Assembly: GCF_016429155.1 (NCBI RefSeq)
Contig: NZ_JAELUC010000036.1
Coordinates: 1 to 35,434, forward strand
From: Pedobacter sp. ASV12
GTDB taxonomy: Bacteria; Bacteroidota; Bacteroidia; Sphingobacteriales; Sphingobacteriaceae
DNA length: 35,434 nt
Reading direction: 5' to 3'
Below, piece after piece: positions 16,517-24,864 of the stretch (the first letter of the stretch is position 1; each line of letters starts with the position of its first letter). The notes beneath the pieces were generated by a model that was given only the letters and a program-made list of their open reading frames with translations, was not told where the DNA came from and made no database searches. Both the position numbers and the translations under genes were made by a program.

Positions 16517-16541
16517 CCCCAGTGCCCAATGGGCACCAGGG
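16517..16541 (-). terminator. Intrinsic terminator after the metalloprotease gene
   Basis: GTGCCC, loop AAT and GGGCAC form a 6-bp stem, extended by three outer G-C pairs across two mismatches. On the leftward strand it is followed by GGTTTTTAAAT, so a G/C-rich hairpin with a T-tract lies 20 bases after the protease stop and before the GH29 gene. It would partly isolate the glycosidase genes from the upstream SusCD transcript. Confidence 0.75.
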
Positions 16542-16560
16542 ATACTTAACTACTAAACTA

Positions 16561-17988
16561 TTAAAGTGCTATTACCTTTATTGACGATGCTTTATCATTG
16601 AATGTAGAAACATAAGAACTTGATGAAGTAAGTTCAATGCTGCTTCCGGTAAAATTGTCGCCATCGTACATAATTACTTTTATACCCAGGCCAACATTTA
16701 CAGATGACACGTCGTTATTGCTAATGCCCATGCTGATCAGATCGGCAGTGGTGTAATTGCCTACAGGCAACGATACCCCATAGCCACCATAGCTGGCATT
16801 TTGGAAAAATTTGGCCGATCCATTTACGCCCAATTGTGGCACGCCACTTAAAAACGAGAAAGAATAAGCTTTAGAAATGGTACTGCCATTATTCAACAAC
16901 AGCTTAACCCTTAGTTCATAAGGCTCGTTGGTTTTATAATAAAGATCGTTGAGCGCCATGGTACCAGTTAAGGTGTTTCCAGCTCCGGGATTAAATCGCC
17001 AGGTTACGGCATTATAATCCGCATCGCTGGCGCTTGTTTTTGGATCGAGGTATACCAGAATGTCGCTCACGGTTTTATCACTTGTAAAATTACCAGTTAA
17101 ACTAAAAGTTTGTGCCGTACTATTGTAGGTCATGTTGGCATTAAGGGTTGTAGTGGCGCTACCATAAGGTGTTTCACTTGGCGAAGGATCCTGAAAAACC
17201 TCGTTTCGGTTCAATATCGCGGCATCAACACCGGTGAGGAAAGTAGGCTGGCCTTTGCTAAAGGTTACGTTGCCATCAGACATTAACGAAGTACCCAAAG
17301 TTGGTTGTTCTGAGGTGTATTTTCCATGATCGTGAGGCAGGTTTAAACCATGGCCCAATTCGTGCAGCATACCCCCAATGTAGTTTGAGCTCGGATTAGG
17401 GATTTTGCTGACGGCCATATTGCTGTTATCGAGGGCGAAGCAATATTTGCCATAGCCGTAAAACGGTTGCCCATCGCTACTGGCATCGGTACGTTGCGGC
17501 AGCAAAATAAGCATGTGCTGCGAATTGGAGAACTCGCTGGCATGCGTGGCTTTGTAGGCATTCACTTCGTTGATGATTTTATTGGCCGAAATACTCGAGC
17601 TGTAAGGATAATCGGCTTGCGGACCTGCAGCAGGGATTTCGATAAACTTAACGAGACCGCTGGTATCTTTGGCCAAGCCCATATACTTGTCGTAGCCATA
17701 GCGCGACATTTCGGTATGCAACCAGTTTTGAAAATGTACCATCAAATCGGTTAAACGGGTTTTGTAGTCGCTTAATGCCGGATTATCTGTAGGCACAAAC
17801 ATTACGATGTTTAGGTTTTTGGGATTGGTTACAAAAGTTGGAACGGTATAGCCTGAGGGTAGGGTTGATTGGGTTGCTACCTTGAGGTTATTGGTGGTTA
17901 CTGGGGTTACTTTCGCCTTTTCGCAGGCACTTAAAAGTGCAACCCCTACTACTAAAGAGGCTAAAAGATTTGTTTTTCTTGTTTTCAT
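16561..17988 (-). CDS. Metzincin-like metalloprotease lipoprotein with beta/gamma-crystallin domain
   Basis: The 475-residue lipoprotein has lipobox L-S-A-C with Cys22. A zincin domain covers about 55-275. Its zinc site is H-E-L-G-H-G-L-N-L-P-H (His209, Glu210, His213, His219), i.e. HExxHxxNxxH, with Asn in place of the glycine usual in metzincins, followed by D-H-G-K. An immunoglobulin-like segment lies near 280-390. The last 80 residues read as a beta/gamma-crystallin domain (A-K-F-F-Q-N-A-S-Y-G-G-Y-G ... M-Y-D-G-D-N-F-T-G-S-S-I-E-L), which in microbes often binds calcium or carbohydrate. In this PUL it probably attacks the protein part of a glycoprotein at the cell surface. It stands between two hairpins, so its expression may be set separately from the SusCD and glycosidase genes. 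Confidence 0.82.
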   Translation of the reverse strand: MKTRKTNLLASLVVGVALLSACEKAKVTPVTTNNLKVATQSTLPSGYTVPTFVTNPKNLNIVMFVPTDNPALSDYKTRLTDLMVHFQNWLHTEMSRYGYDKYMGLAKDTSGLVKFIEIPAAGPQADYPYSSSISANKIINEVNAYKATHASEFSNSQHMLILLPQRTDASSDGQPFYGYGKYCFALDNSNMAVSKIPNPSSNYIGGMLHELGHGLNLPHDHGKYTSEQPTLGTSLMSDGNVTFSKGQPTFLTGVDAAILNRNEVFQDPSPSETPYGSATTTLNANMTYNSTAQTFSLTGNFTSDKTVSDILVYLDPKTSASDADYNAVTWRFNPGAGNTLTGTMALNDLYYKTNEPYELRVKLLLNNGSTISKAYSFSFLSGVPQLGVNGSAKFFQNASYGGYGVSLPVGNYTTADLISMGISNNDVSSVNVGLGIKVIMYDGDNFTGSSIELTSSSSYVSTFNDKASSIKVIAL

Positions 17989-18089
17989 GGTTTTAGATTG
18001 ATTTAGGTAAAAAATGCTCAGCAGGTGGTTCTATGCTTGCTGAACTATAATTGTGGTTAGCATATTCGAAAAACTACATACTTTTATAA

Positions 18090-18123
18090 GGAGCATAAAC
18101 TGATTAAAACCAGCTTATGCTCC
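18090..18123 (-). terminator. Hairpin downstream of the second SusD gene (terminator or attenuator)
   Basis: GGAGCATAA and TTATGCTCC form a perfect 9-bp stem; after an A/C mismatch, CTG and CAG extend it around an 8-base loop. It begins 17 bases past the SusD stop on the leftward strand and is followed by TTATAAAAG, so the T-tract is weak. It may stop part of the SusCD transcript or protect its 3' end. Confidence 0.65.
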
Positions 18124-18139
18124 ACTTATCCACCACACT

Positions 18140-19957
18140 TTACCATCCAGGGTTTTGAACCAACAAATTTTTAGACTTTAATATTTCGGCCAATGGAATA
18201 GGCACGAAATACATAGCTGGGGCAATAAATTTGGTGGTAAACACATTTTGAACTTCATATTTAAAAGGATATGGGCTGCCTGCTGCATTTTGCGTAGCAC
18301 GCATCAACTGCAAGGCCCCACTTTCTGTTTGTTCGGCTGTTTTCCATCTGCGGGTATCGTAAAACCAATGGCCTTCTCCATAAAACTCTACACGGTATTC
18401 GTTTCTGATCAGCGTACGCAAATTGTCTTTGCTAATGCCGGTCGGAATGCCATAGCGGTTATCAGCTCCTGCGGCTACTCCACCTCTGCTCCTGATTTTA
18501 TTCAGCTCTACCACCGCCGCTTCGGTTTGTCCCAATTCGTTCAATGCTTCGGCATAGCCCATGATCATTTCTGCCAAGCGGATTACCGGCAACGAACGAT
18601 CTACGGTTAAACTATTGTAAGGAATCCTGTCGTTGCACATTTTACGGGTATAATAGCCAGTTTTGGTATAATAAGCCTCTATCCCATCGCCCACACGTGT
18701 ACCCGCAGCATTCGAGTAAATATTAATCGTAGCCAATGCCGTAGTAGTTTTACTGGTCATGGTAGCCTGATTATAGATAATCGAGTTATAAAACCTCGGG
18801 TCACGATTTTTATAAGGATCTAATGCGTTAAAGCCTGAACCACTTTCGCTGATCATTTTACCGTTGGCCATACCGAAAGCCTCCACCAAGTTTTGGCTCG
18901 GGTTCATATAGGTTAAATCGGTAGCATTGCTATTGGAGCGCGGAAACCAAGCGCGTTCTAAGTTACCTGCAGTGGCCGATTGGCTAGTGGCCGATCCAAG
19001 GGCGATATTATACGCAAAGATGAATTCTGAGTTTTTACGGCCACTGGTAAACAATTTCCAAAAACCATTTCCTGGTGTTGTGTTATCAACCACCAAAGCA
19101 TAGTCTGGCAAATCGATTACCGCTTTACAGGCATCGGCCGCTTTTTGCCACAAGGAAGCATCATAATTGGCCGAATAGCAAATTAAAGGCAATACACTAG
19201 CATTAGTTGAAGCCGGGCTACCGTTAAACAGCGGACTTGCAGCAGTAAGCAACAACCTGGCTTTAAAAGCTTTACAAGCGCCCGAAGTAGCCCTACCATA
19301 ATTAATGGCTTCGAGTGTTAAAGCCGAAGGCAGGTCTGCGGCAGCCTTGTCGTACTCGCTGGCTACATAATCAACGCACTCTTTGTAGGTATTGCGTTTG
19401 TAGTCGTAGGTCGGGAAATCATCGCTCACGTCATCGCCCATTAACTGTACGCCACCGTAAAAACGGATCAGCATCTGATAATAAAAAGCTCTCAAGAAAC
19501 GAGCCTCGGCAATCATTGTCTTTTTACGGGCGGCAGAAATTGGCGATTGAGGTACGTTGGCCATGAACTTGTTGGCCGCCCTCACCTTTTTGTACAATAG
19601 TGCCCACATGGCCAGCAAGGGATGCGAGTTGGAGTTGGCCGTACCCGATAAAAATACGTTCTGGCCAGAATAACCGCTGGCGGCATTAGAGCTCAAGGTT
19701 TCAAAACTATCGTTCCAATCGCTGCTGCCTGGGCCACCGCCTGTAGCCCCACCTATAGTATTACGGTAAGGATGGATATCCAAACCAGTATTATAATAGA
19801 TGTTGTTCAAGAAGTTAAAAGTCATTGCACTATCGGCAAACACTTTTGCTTCGGTAAGTGGCTCTACTTTAGGATCTAAAGAACCGCCTTTTTTACAAGA
19901 TACGATCAATAGGGTGCCCGAAACGGCCAATGTTATTGCTAATATTTTACTTTTCAT
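18140..19957 (-). CDS. SusD/RagB family glycan-binding lipoprotein (pair A)
   Basis: The 605-residue outer-membrane lipoprotein has Cys21 in the lipobox I-V-S-C followed by K-K. SusD features include F-L-N-N-I-Y-Y-N near the N-terminus, A-R-F-L-R-A-F-Y-Y-Q-M-L-I-R-F-Y-G-G-V in the TPR region, V-I-R-L-A-E-M-I-M-G-Y-A-E-A-L-N-E, and the C-terminal R-N-E-Y-R-V-E-F-Y-G-E-G-H-W-F-Y-D-T-R-R-W. The C-terminus ends A-M-Y-F-V-P-I-P-L-A-E-I then L-V-Q-N-P-G-W, as usual for the family. It binds glycan at the cell surface and caps the paired SusC channel. It starts 16 bases after the SusC stop. The ligand cannot be told from sequence, but the operon points to a fucosylated glycan. Confidence 0.95.
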   Translation of the reverse strand: MKSKILAITLAVSGTLLIVSCKKGGSLDPKVEPLTEAKVFADSAMTFNFLNNIYYNTGLDIHPYRNTIGGATGGGPGSSDWNDSFETLSSNAASGYSGQNVFLSGTANSNSHPLLAMWALLYKKVRAANKFMANVPQSPISAARKKTMIAEARFLRAFYYQMLIRFYGGVQLMGDDVSDDFPTYDYKRNTYKECVDYVASEYDKAAADLPSALTLEAINYGRATSGACKAFKARLLLTAASPLFNGSPASTNASVLPLICYSANYDASLWQKAADACKAVIDLPDYALVVDNTTPGNGFWKLFTSGRKNSEFIFAYNIALGSATSQSATAGNLERAWFPRSNSNATDLTYMNPSQNLVEAFGMANGKMISESGSGFNALDPYKNRDPRFYNSIIYNQATMTSKTTTALATINIYSNAAGTRVGDGIEAYYTKTGYYTRKMCNDRIPYNSLTVDRSLPVIRLAEMIMGYAEALNELGQTEAAVVELNKIRSRGGVAAGADNRYGIPTGISKDNLRTLIRNEYRVEFYGEGHWFYDTRRWKTAEQTESGALQLMRATQNAAGSPYPFKYEVQNVFTTKFIAPAMYFVPIPLAEILKSKNLLVQNPGW

Positions 19958-19973
19958 CTCTTTACATTTTTAA

Positions 19974-22900
19974 TTATAGCCCAAACTGTATCCCGAAATT
20001 AAATACCCTTTGTTGCGGGTATTCGCCCGCTGATGAAGACAATGCCGATTCAGGGTCGACGAAAGAAGGAATTTTGCTGTACACCAAGCCCATGTTATAA
20101 CCATTGGCGTATACCCTAATGTTGTTTACATGGAGTTTTTTAGCAAATGTGGTTGGGAAGCGATAGCCTACTTCGAACTGTTTCCATCTGATGAAATCGC
20201 CAGGCACATACCAAAAGGTAGAAAGGTTGGCCCCATCAAAACCATTCTGTGCACCTGCCAAGTCAGGGAAAGTAGCAGAACCAGCGGTAACTGGCGTCCA
20301 ACGGGTAGCATTCCATGGCACCGACACGCGGTCTGGTCTGCCATAGCCCAAAGAGCCACGGTACATGCTGATGATGTATTTGAATGAACCTTGGAACAAG
20401 GTAGACACATCAAATCCTTTGTAAGAAAAACCAAGGCTCAAGCCCCCGGTAAAGTTCGGATTGTTATCGCCAATGTAACCTCTATCGTTTGCATCGATAA
20501 TGCCATCGCCATTGAGGTCCTTAAACTTAACCGAGCCCAAGTTGATGGTACTCAACTGCGTAGAAGAAGCCAATTTAGGCGAGTTGTACAAATCGTAAAG
20601 GCTTTCGTAGAAACCATCGTAAGTGTACTGGAACGTTGCGCCTACAGGTTTGCCCGTAGAAGCTAACCAAGGATAAAGATAGCTTGGCTCATCTCTGTAC
20701 AAAACTTTGTTTCTGGCATAGGTAACGTTGGTATTCACAAATAAGCTAAAGTCTTTACCGATTTTATCCCTATAAGTAAGATCCAATTCGTAACCTTTAT
20801 TAGATACTTTGCCCAAGTTATAAGGAGGCAATGAAGCTCCGAAAGAACTCGGGATCAAACCTGGCGTGGTTAAGATATCTTTGGTTACCTTTTTAAAGTA
20901 ATCGGCAGTAATCGATAGGCGCGAGCCAAAAAGCTTCAGGTCTATACCGGCATCAAAATCTTCGGTAGTCATCCAGGTAATGTTGGCATTGCCCAAGGTT
21001 GGCTCTACTATACCGCCATAGCTTTGCGGGGTTTCGCCAAAGATGATACCACTGGCGCCAGTACCGTAAGATTTTTGGTAAATGTAGGTGTTGCTACCAA
21101 TATTGTCATTACCGGTCAAACCATAAGAGGCCCTCAGTTTCAAGAAATCGATAAACTTCAGGTTGTCTTTGATAAAGCTTTCTTCGCTTACATTCCAACC
21201 AATACTTGCCGCCGGGAACCATTGGAAACGCTTGCTCGATTCGAAACGGTCTGAACCATTATAGGCAGCTGTTAAATCAAGTAGATATTTTTGGTTATAG
21301 GCATAAGTGAGTTTTCCGGTAAATCCTTTAATGTTGTAAGGATCGGCCGCTACACTACCTGATGGATCGGCGTTATAGGTAGTTTGGTTGTACAAGGCTA
21401 ACGCGCTTACCGCATGCTTATCGAAAGTACGGCTATAGTTTAAGCTCGCCCTTAAATTTAAGGTGCGGTTGGTACCCGAGTTAGAGGAACTTCTGCTCAA
21501 TGCGCCCATACGGTATAAGTTAGGCGTTACCGGATCGTATTTACCTGTGTTTACATTATAGGTATAAGCCAAGATTTCTGATGAGCTCCTGGTCAGGTTT
21601 CTGCTAAAGCCATAATCGCTGGCAAAAGACAACAAACCGTTGGCCGAAAGCCCTTGGGTAATGAAATTAAGCTCTTGATTGGCGCTGGTTACCGCTGCAA
21701 TGTTATTGGTATAAGAACGGTTATAGCCTGAGTACATTAAATTGGCTACCGGATTGGGTTTGGTTAAAGAAGAAGCAGAACTGGCGATTAAACCATTTTG
21801 CCAATAAACAGGGTATAAAAAGCCCGATAACTCGCCATTCCATAAATACTGGAAGGTAGAACCTCCGTTATTCCAAGGCTTATCGTTAGGCTCGTTGGTT
21901 ACCCCAAACCTGCCTGATAAATCTAGCTTGATCTTTAAGGTTTTTGTAGGCGTAATGTCTACGTTCGATCTAAAGTTGTAACGGTTGTACATGTAGTTCG
22001 ATTGGTAGCCTTGGCCTTCTGAAAAATCTTTGAACAAACCACCTTGGTACAAATAGCCTAGGTTCACAAAGTATTTCACCGTTTCGGAGCCTCCAGAAAT
22101 ATCAAAGTTGATACGGTTTTGGATACTCACTTTTTTAATCACCTCATCCCACCAGTTAACATTTGGAAAATTGTAGGGATCATCGTTTAACAAATAATGT
22201 TGCAAGTTATTGCCAGCAAAAAAGTTGGAATAAGAATTTAACGGGTTGGTGTATTGACCTGCCAAACGCTCCCTTAACAAATTCAAGGTGGTATAACCAT
22301 CATTCACTTCTGGGCGCTGCGTTGGAATTTGCAAACCTGTTTCGTTCTTAAAAGTTAAAGCAGGCTTGCCCGAACTGCCTCGGCGTGTAGTAATAATGAT
22401 TACGCCATTGGCGCCTCTTACACCATACACCGCTGTAGTTGAAGCATCCTTTAAAATGGTTACGGTTTCTACCTCATTCGGATCGATCTGACTGATCTGA
22501 TCGGAAGTAAATTCTACATCGTCAACAATAATCAATGGCGTAGTACCACCGGCATAGGTATTAATGCCCCTAATTTGAAAAGCAGCACCGTCTCTGCCTG
22601 GTTGCCCACTTCTTTGCTGCGAGAAAAATCCTGGCAAGCGACCAGCCAGGGTATTTTGTAAACTGGCCGATGGACTTTGCCTAATTTCCTTACCAGAAAT
22701 AGAACTTACCGAACCTGTAAGCGTTACTTTTTTGGCGGTTTGGCCCACACCCAACACTACTACCTCTTCCAAACCTTTGGTATCGCTTTCTAGTTTTACT
22801 TGAATATCGGATTTGCCTGTCACATTGATCTCTTGCGACAAAAAGCCGATCGACTTCACTACGATGATGCCTTGTGTACCTCTTAATTTTAAGGTAAACT

Positions 22901-23096
22901 TGCCCTTCTCGTCGGTTTGGGTACCGTTTGTATTAAATTCTTTTTCGTAAATGGTTGCTGCCGGAATTGGACCTTGCCCATCAGACACCGTACCATTAAC
23001 CACTTTACCTGTTTGTGCCCAAGCGTTATTTGCAATAAAGAACGTCAGAAACAAGCAAATACATGATATGATTGTTTTTATATGCTTTGTTTTCAT
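19974..23096 (-). CDS. SusC/RagA TonB-dependent glycan transporter (pair A)
   Basis: The 1040-residue outer-membrane protein starts with a signal peptide cleaved near N-A-W-A-Q. A carboxypeptidase-D-like regulatory domain follows (V-N-G-T-V-S-D-G-Q-G-P-I-P-A-A-T-I-Y, about 32-110), then the SusC box L-E-E-V-V-V-L-G-V-G and the plug (A-G-R-L-P-G-F near 155, R-G-I-N-T-Y, P-L-I-I-V-D-D, I-L-K-D-A-S-T-T-A-V-Y-G-V-R-G-A-N-G-V-I-I-I-T-T). The rest is a 22-strand barrel ending in the expected aromatic C-terminus (F-N-F-G-I-Q-F-G-L). It imports oligosaccharides using TonB energy together with its SusD. The ATG at 23096 sits two bases after the upstream SusD stop; a TTG three codons earlier is an alternative. 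Confidence 0.95.
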   Translation of the reverse strand: MKTKHIKTIISCICLFLTFFIANNAWAQTGKVVNGTVSDGQGPIPAATIYEKEFNTNGTQTDEKGKFTLKLRGTQGIIVVKSIGFLSQEINVTGKSDIQVKLESDTKGLEEVVVLGVGQTAKKVTLTGSVSSISGKEIRQSPSASLQNTLAGRLPGFFSQQRSGQPGRDGAAFQIRGINTYAGGTTPLIIVDDVEFTSDQISQIDPNEVETVTILKDASTTAVYGVRGANGVIIITTRRGSSGKPALTFKNETGLQIPTQRPEVNDGYTTLNLLRERLAGQYTNPLNSYSNFFAGNNLQHYLLNDDPYNFPNVNWWDEVIKKVSIQNRINFDISGGSETVKYFVNLGYLYQGGLFKDFSEGQGYQSNYMYNRYNFRSNVDITPTKTLKIKLDLSGRFGVTNEPNDKPWNNGGSTFQYLWNGELSGFLYPVYWQNGLIASSASSLTKPNPVANLMYSGYNRSYTNNIAAVTSANQELNFITQGLSANGLLSFASDYGFSRNLTRSSSEILAYTYNVNTGKYDPVTPNLYRMGALSRSSSNSGTNRTLNLRASLNYSRTFDKHAVSALALYNQTTYNADPSGSVAADPYNIKGFTGKLTYAYNQKYLLDLTAAYNGSDRFESSKRFQWFPAASIGWNVSEESFIKDNLKFIDFLKLRASYGLTGNDNIGSNTYIYQKSYGTGASGIIFGETPQSYGGIVEPTLGNANITWMTTEDFDAGIDLKLFGSRLSITADYFKKVTKDILTTPGLIPSSFGASLPPYNLGKVSNKGYELDLTYRDKIGKDFSLFVNTNVTYARNKVLYRDEPSYLYPWLASTGKPVGATFQYTYDGFYESLYDLYNSPKLASSTQLSTINLGSVKFKDLNGDGIIDANDRGYIGDNNPNFTGGLSLGFSYKGFDVSTLFQGSFKYIISMYRGSLGYGRPDRVSVPWNATRWTPVTAGSATFPDLAGAQNGFDGANLSTFWYVPGDFIRWKQFEVGYRFPTTFAKKLHVNNIRVYANGYNMGLVYSKIPSFVDPESALSSSAGEYPQQRVFNFGIQFGL

Positions 23097-23098
23097 GT

Positions 23099-24853
23099 TT
23101 ACCAATTGGGATTTTGAACCATTGATTTATTGGATACCAGCTCGTTAAATGGAATGGGGAACAGGTACATTTTGTTGGCATCAAATTTGGCATCGGCCGC
23201 ATCAACAATGGTATAGTTTGTTGTACTGCCCGATACTACGCCTTGGATGCCGTGTAATTTTCCATTCAACACGGTTTCGGCAATTTTCCACCTCCTGATA
23301 TCCCAGAACCTTTGCTCTTCGAAAGCAAATTCTACCCTACGCTCGTGCCTGATACGGGTACGCATCTCTGCCTGGGTTAATCCAGTTGGCAAATTTGGCA
23401 TGCCTACTCTTGCCCTGATGGCATTTACTGCGTTATATACTGTATTATCAGGACCAACAGCCTCGTTTTGTGCCTCGGCGTAGTTCAATAATATTTCGGC
23501 ATAACGCATAATCGGAAACACGTGCGGATAGTTAGCATAAGAGGTTGCGCTGCTATTGCTGGTCATGAATTTGCGCAAATAGTAGCCTGTTCTGGTTTCG
23601 CCCTTGGTTACCCTTCCGTAGCCGAATGGCCTGTCTAAGCCTCCATCGGTAGTTTGTACTTTTCTGTTCAGCCAGTATAAGCCATCGAACATAATGGTTG
23701 CCGGAAAACGAGGATCCCTATTGAAATAAGGATTGGTGATGGTATAACCTGAACCACTCTCGCCAATCATCTTGCCGTTGCTCATTTCATACTCGTTTAC
23801 CAACTCTTGTGTAGGGTTGGTTTTGCCCGATGTTGAACTGGCGCGGGTATAGCCTACTGGATCATTAATCGCCTCAACCGTACTGTTGGTGGTGGTCATG
23901 TACGGCAAAATGATCTCGTTATTGCTATTGGTGGTAAATACGCTCAAGAACTTGTTCACGTTGGTTACATAGGCTGATAAGGATGCTGAAGGTGCTACTC
24001 CAGCCAAAGTGGTAGTCGTATAATGTGCGGTAGTAGCGGCATCGTTCAGCTTATAGGTAAACTTGCCTAAGGTTACACTGTCCATCACTGCTTTTGCGGC
24101 AGCGGCGGCATCGGCCCACTTGGTGAGCGTATTCGATGGATTGTTTAAAGGACTGGCCGCATACAGTAGCAGTCTTGATTTAAGCGCCATGGCTGCTCCC
24201 CTGCCAAAACGGCCATAATAATTGGCGGCAAAAGTTCCATTGACAGAACCATTTGCCGTAAGCAGGTATGGCATGGCTGCATTAAGCTCCGAAAGAATAT
24301 AATCAACGCATTGCTGATAAGTGTTGCGCGAAACGGTGATGGTTTCGTTGGCATCGTAAACCTTATCGCCAATTAAAGGCACGCCTCCCCAGCGTTTGAT
24401 CAGTTCGAAATACGACATGGCCCTTAAGCACCTCGCCTCTGCTTTCCAACGGTCTTTTAATCCGGCAATGTTAAGGGGCACCACGTTAATATTGGCCAAA
24501 AAAACATTTACCTTTCTAATGTTTGCATAATTTTTGGCCCAAACATCGTCTACCACGTTAGTTGGACTAATACCGCCATTGCTAAAGTATTGTACGGCAT
24601 CGCCGTTAGCATTCGGAATGGCATCGTCGGTTCCTGCATCGAGCATGTTGCTGCTAATACGGTTAAAGCCATTGGGCAGGCCCGAGTAAATGTTGTTCAA
24701 GAAACGTTCGGCATTAACGCCCAAAGAATCTTTCGAATCAAAAATTAAATCTTTTTCTATCAGTTCTAGCGGTTCGCTCTCTGTCATCTTTTTACAGCCC
24801 AACGTTCCAGCTACACAAACGGCAGTCATTACTGCTATTACATATTTTTTCAT
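23099..24853 (-). CDS. SusD/RagB family glycan-binding lipoprotein (pair B)
   Basis: The 584-residue lipoprotein has Cys20 after T-L-G and then K-K. SusD signatures are R-F-L-N-N-I-Y-S-G near 50, C-L-R-A-M-S-Y-F-E-L-I-K-R-W-G-G-V-P-L-I near 145-165, I-M-R-Y-A-E-I-L-L-N-Y-A-E-A-Q-N-E, R-H-E-R-R-V-E-F-A-F-E-E-Q-R-F-W-D-I-R-R-W, and the C-terminal Y-L-F-P-I-P-F-N-E-L then M-V-Q-N-P-N-W. It shares the family plan with pair A but little detailed identity, so the two may bind different parts or sizes of one glycan. It lies 11 bases after the SusC of pair B and two bases before the SusC of pair A, so all four are one transcript. Confidence 0.95.
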   Translation of the reverse strand: MKKYVIAVMTAVCVAGTLGCKKMTESEPLELIEKDLIFDSKDSLGVNAERFLNNIYSGLPNGFNRISSNMLDAGTDDAIPNANGDAVQYFSNGGISPTNVVDDVWAKNYANIRKVNVFLANINVVPLNIAGLKDRWKAEARCLRAMSYFELIKRWGGVPLIGDKVYDANETITVSRNTYQQCVDYILSELNAAMPYLLTANGSVNGTFAANYYGRFGRGAAMALKSRLLLYAASPLNNPSNTLTKWADAAAAAKAVMDSVTLGKFTYKLNDAATTAHYTTTTLAGVAPSASLSAYVTNVNKFLSVFTTNSNNEIILPYMTTTNSTVEAINDPVGYTRASSTSGKTNPTQELVNEYEMSNGKMIGESGSGYTITNPYFNRDPRFPATIMFDGLYWLNRKVQTTDGGLDRPFGYGRVTKGETRTGYYLRKFMTSNSSATSYANYPHVFPIMRYAEILLNYAEAQNEAVGPDNTVYNAVNAIRARVGMPNLPTGLTQAEMRTRIRHERRVEFAFEEQRFWDIRRWKIAETVLNGKLHGIQGVVSGSTTNYTIVDAADAKFDANKMYLFPIPFNELVSNKSMVQNPNW

Positions 24854-24864
24854 AAGAGTTGTTG

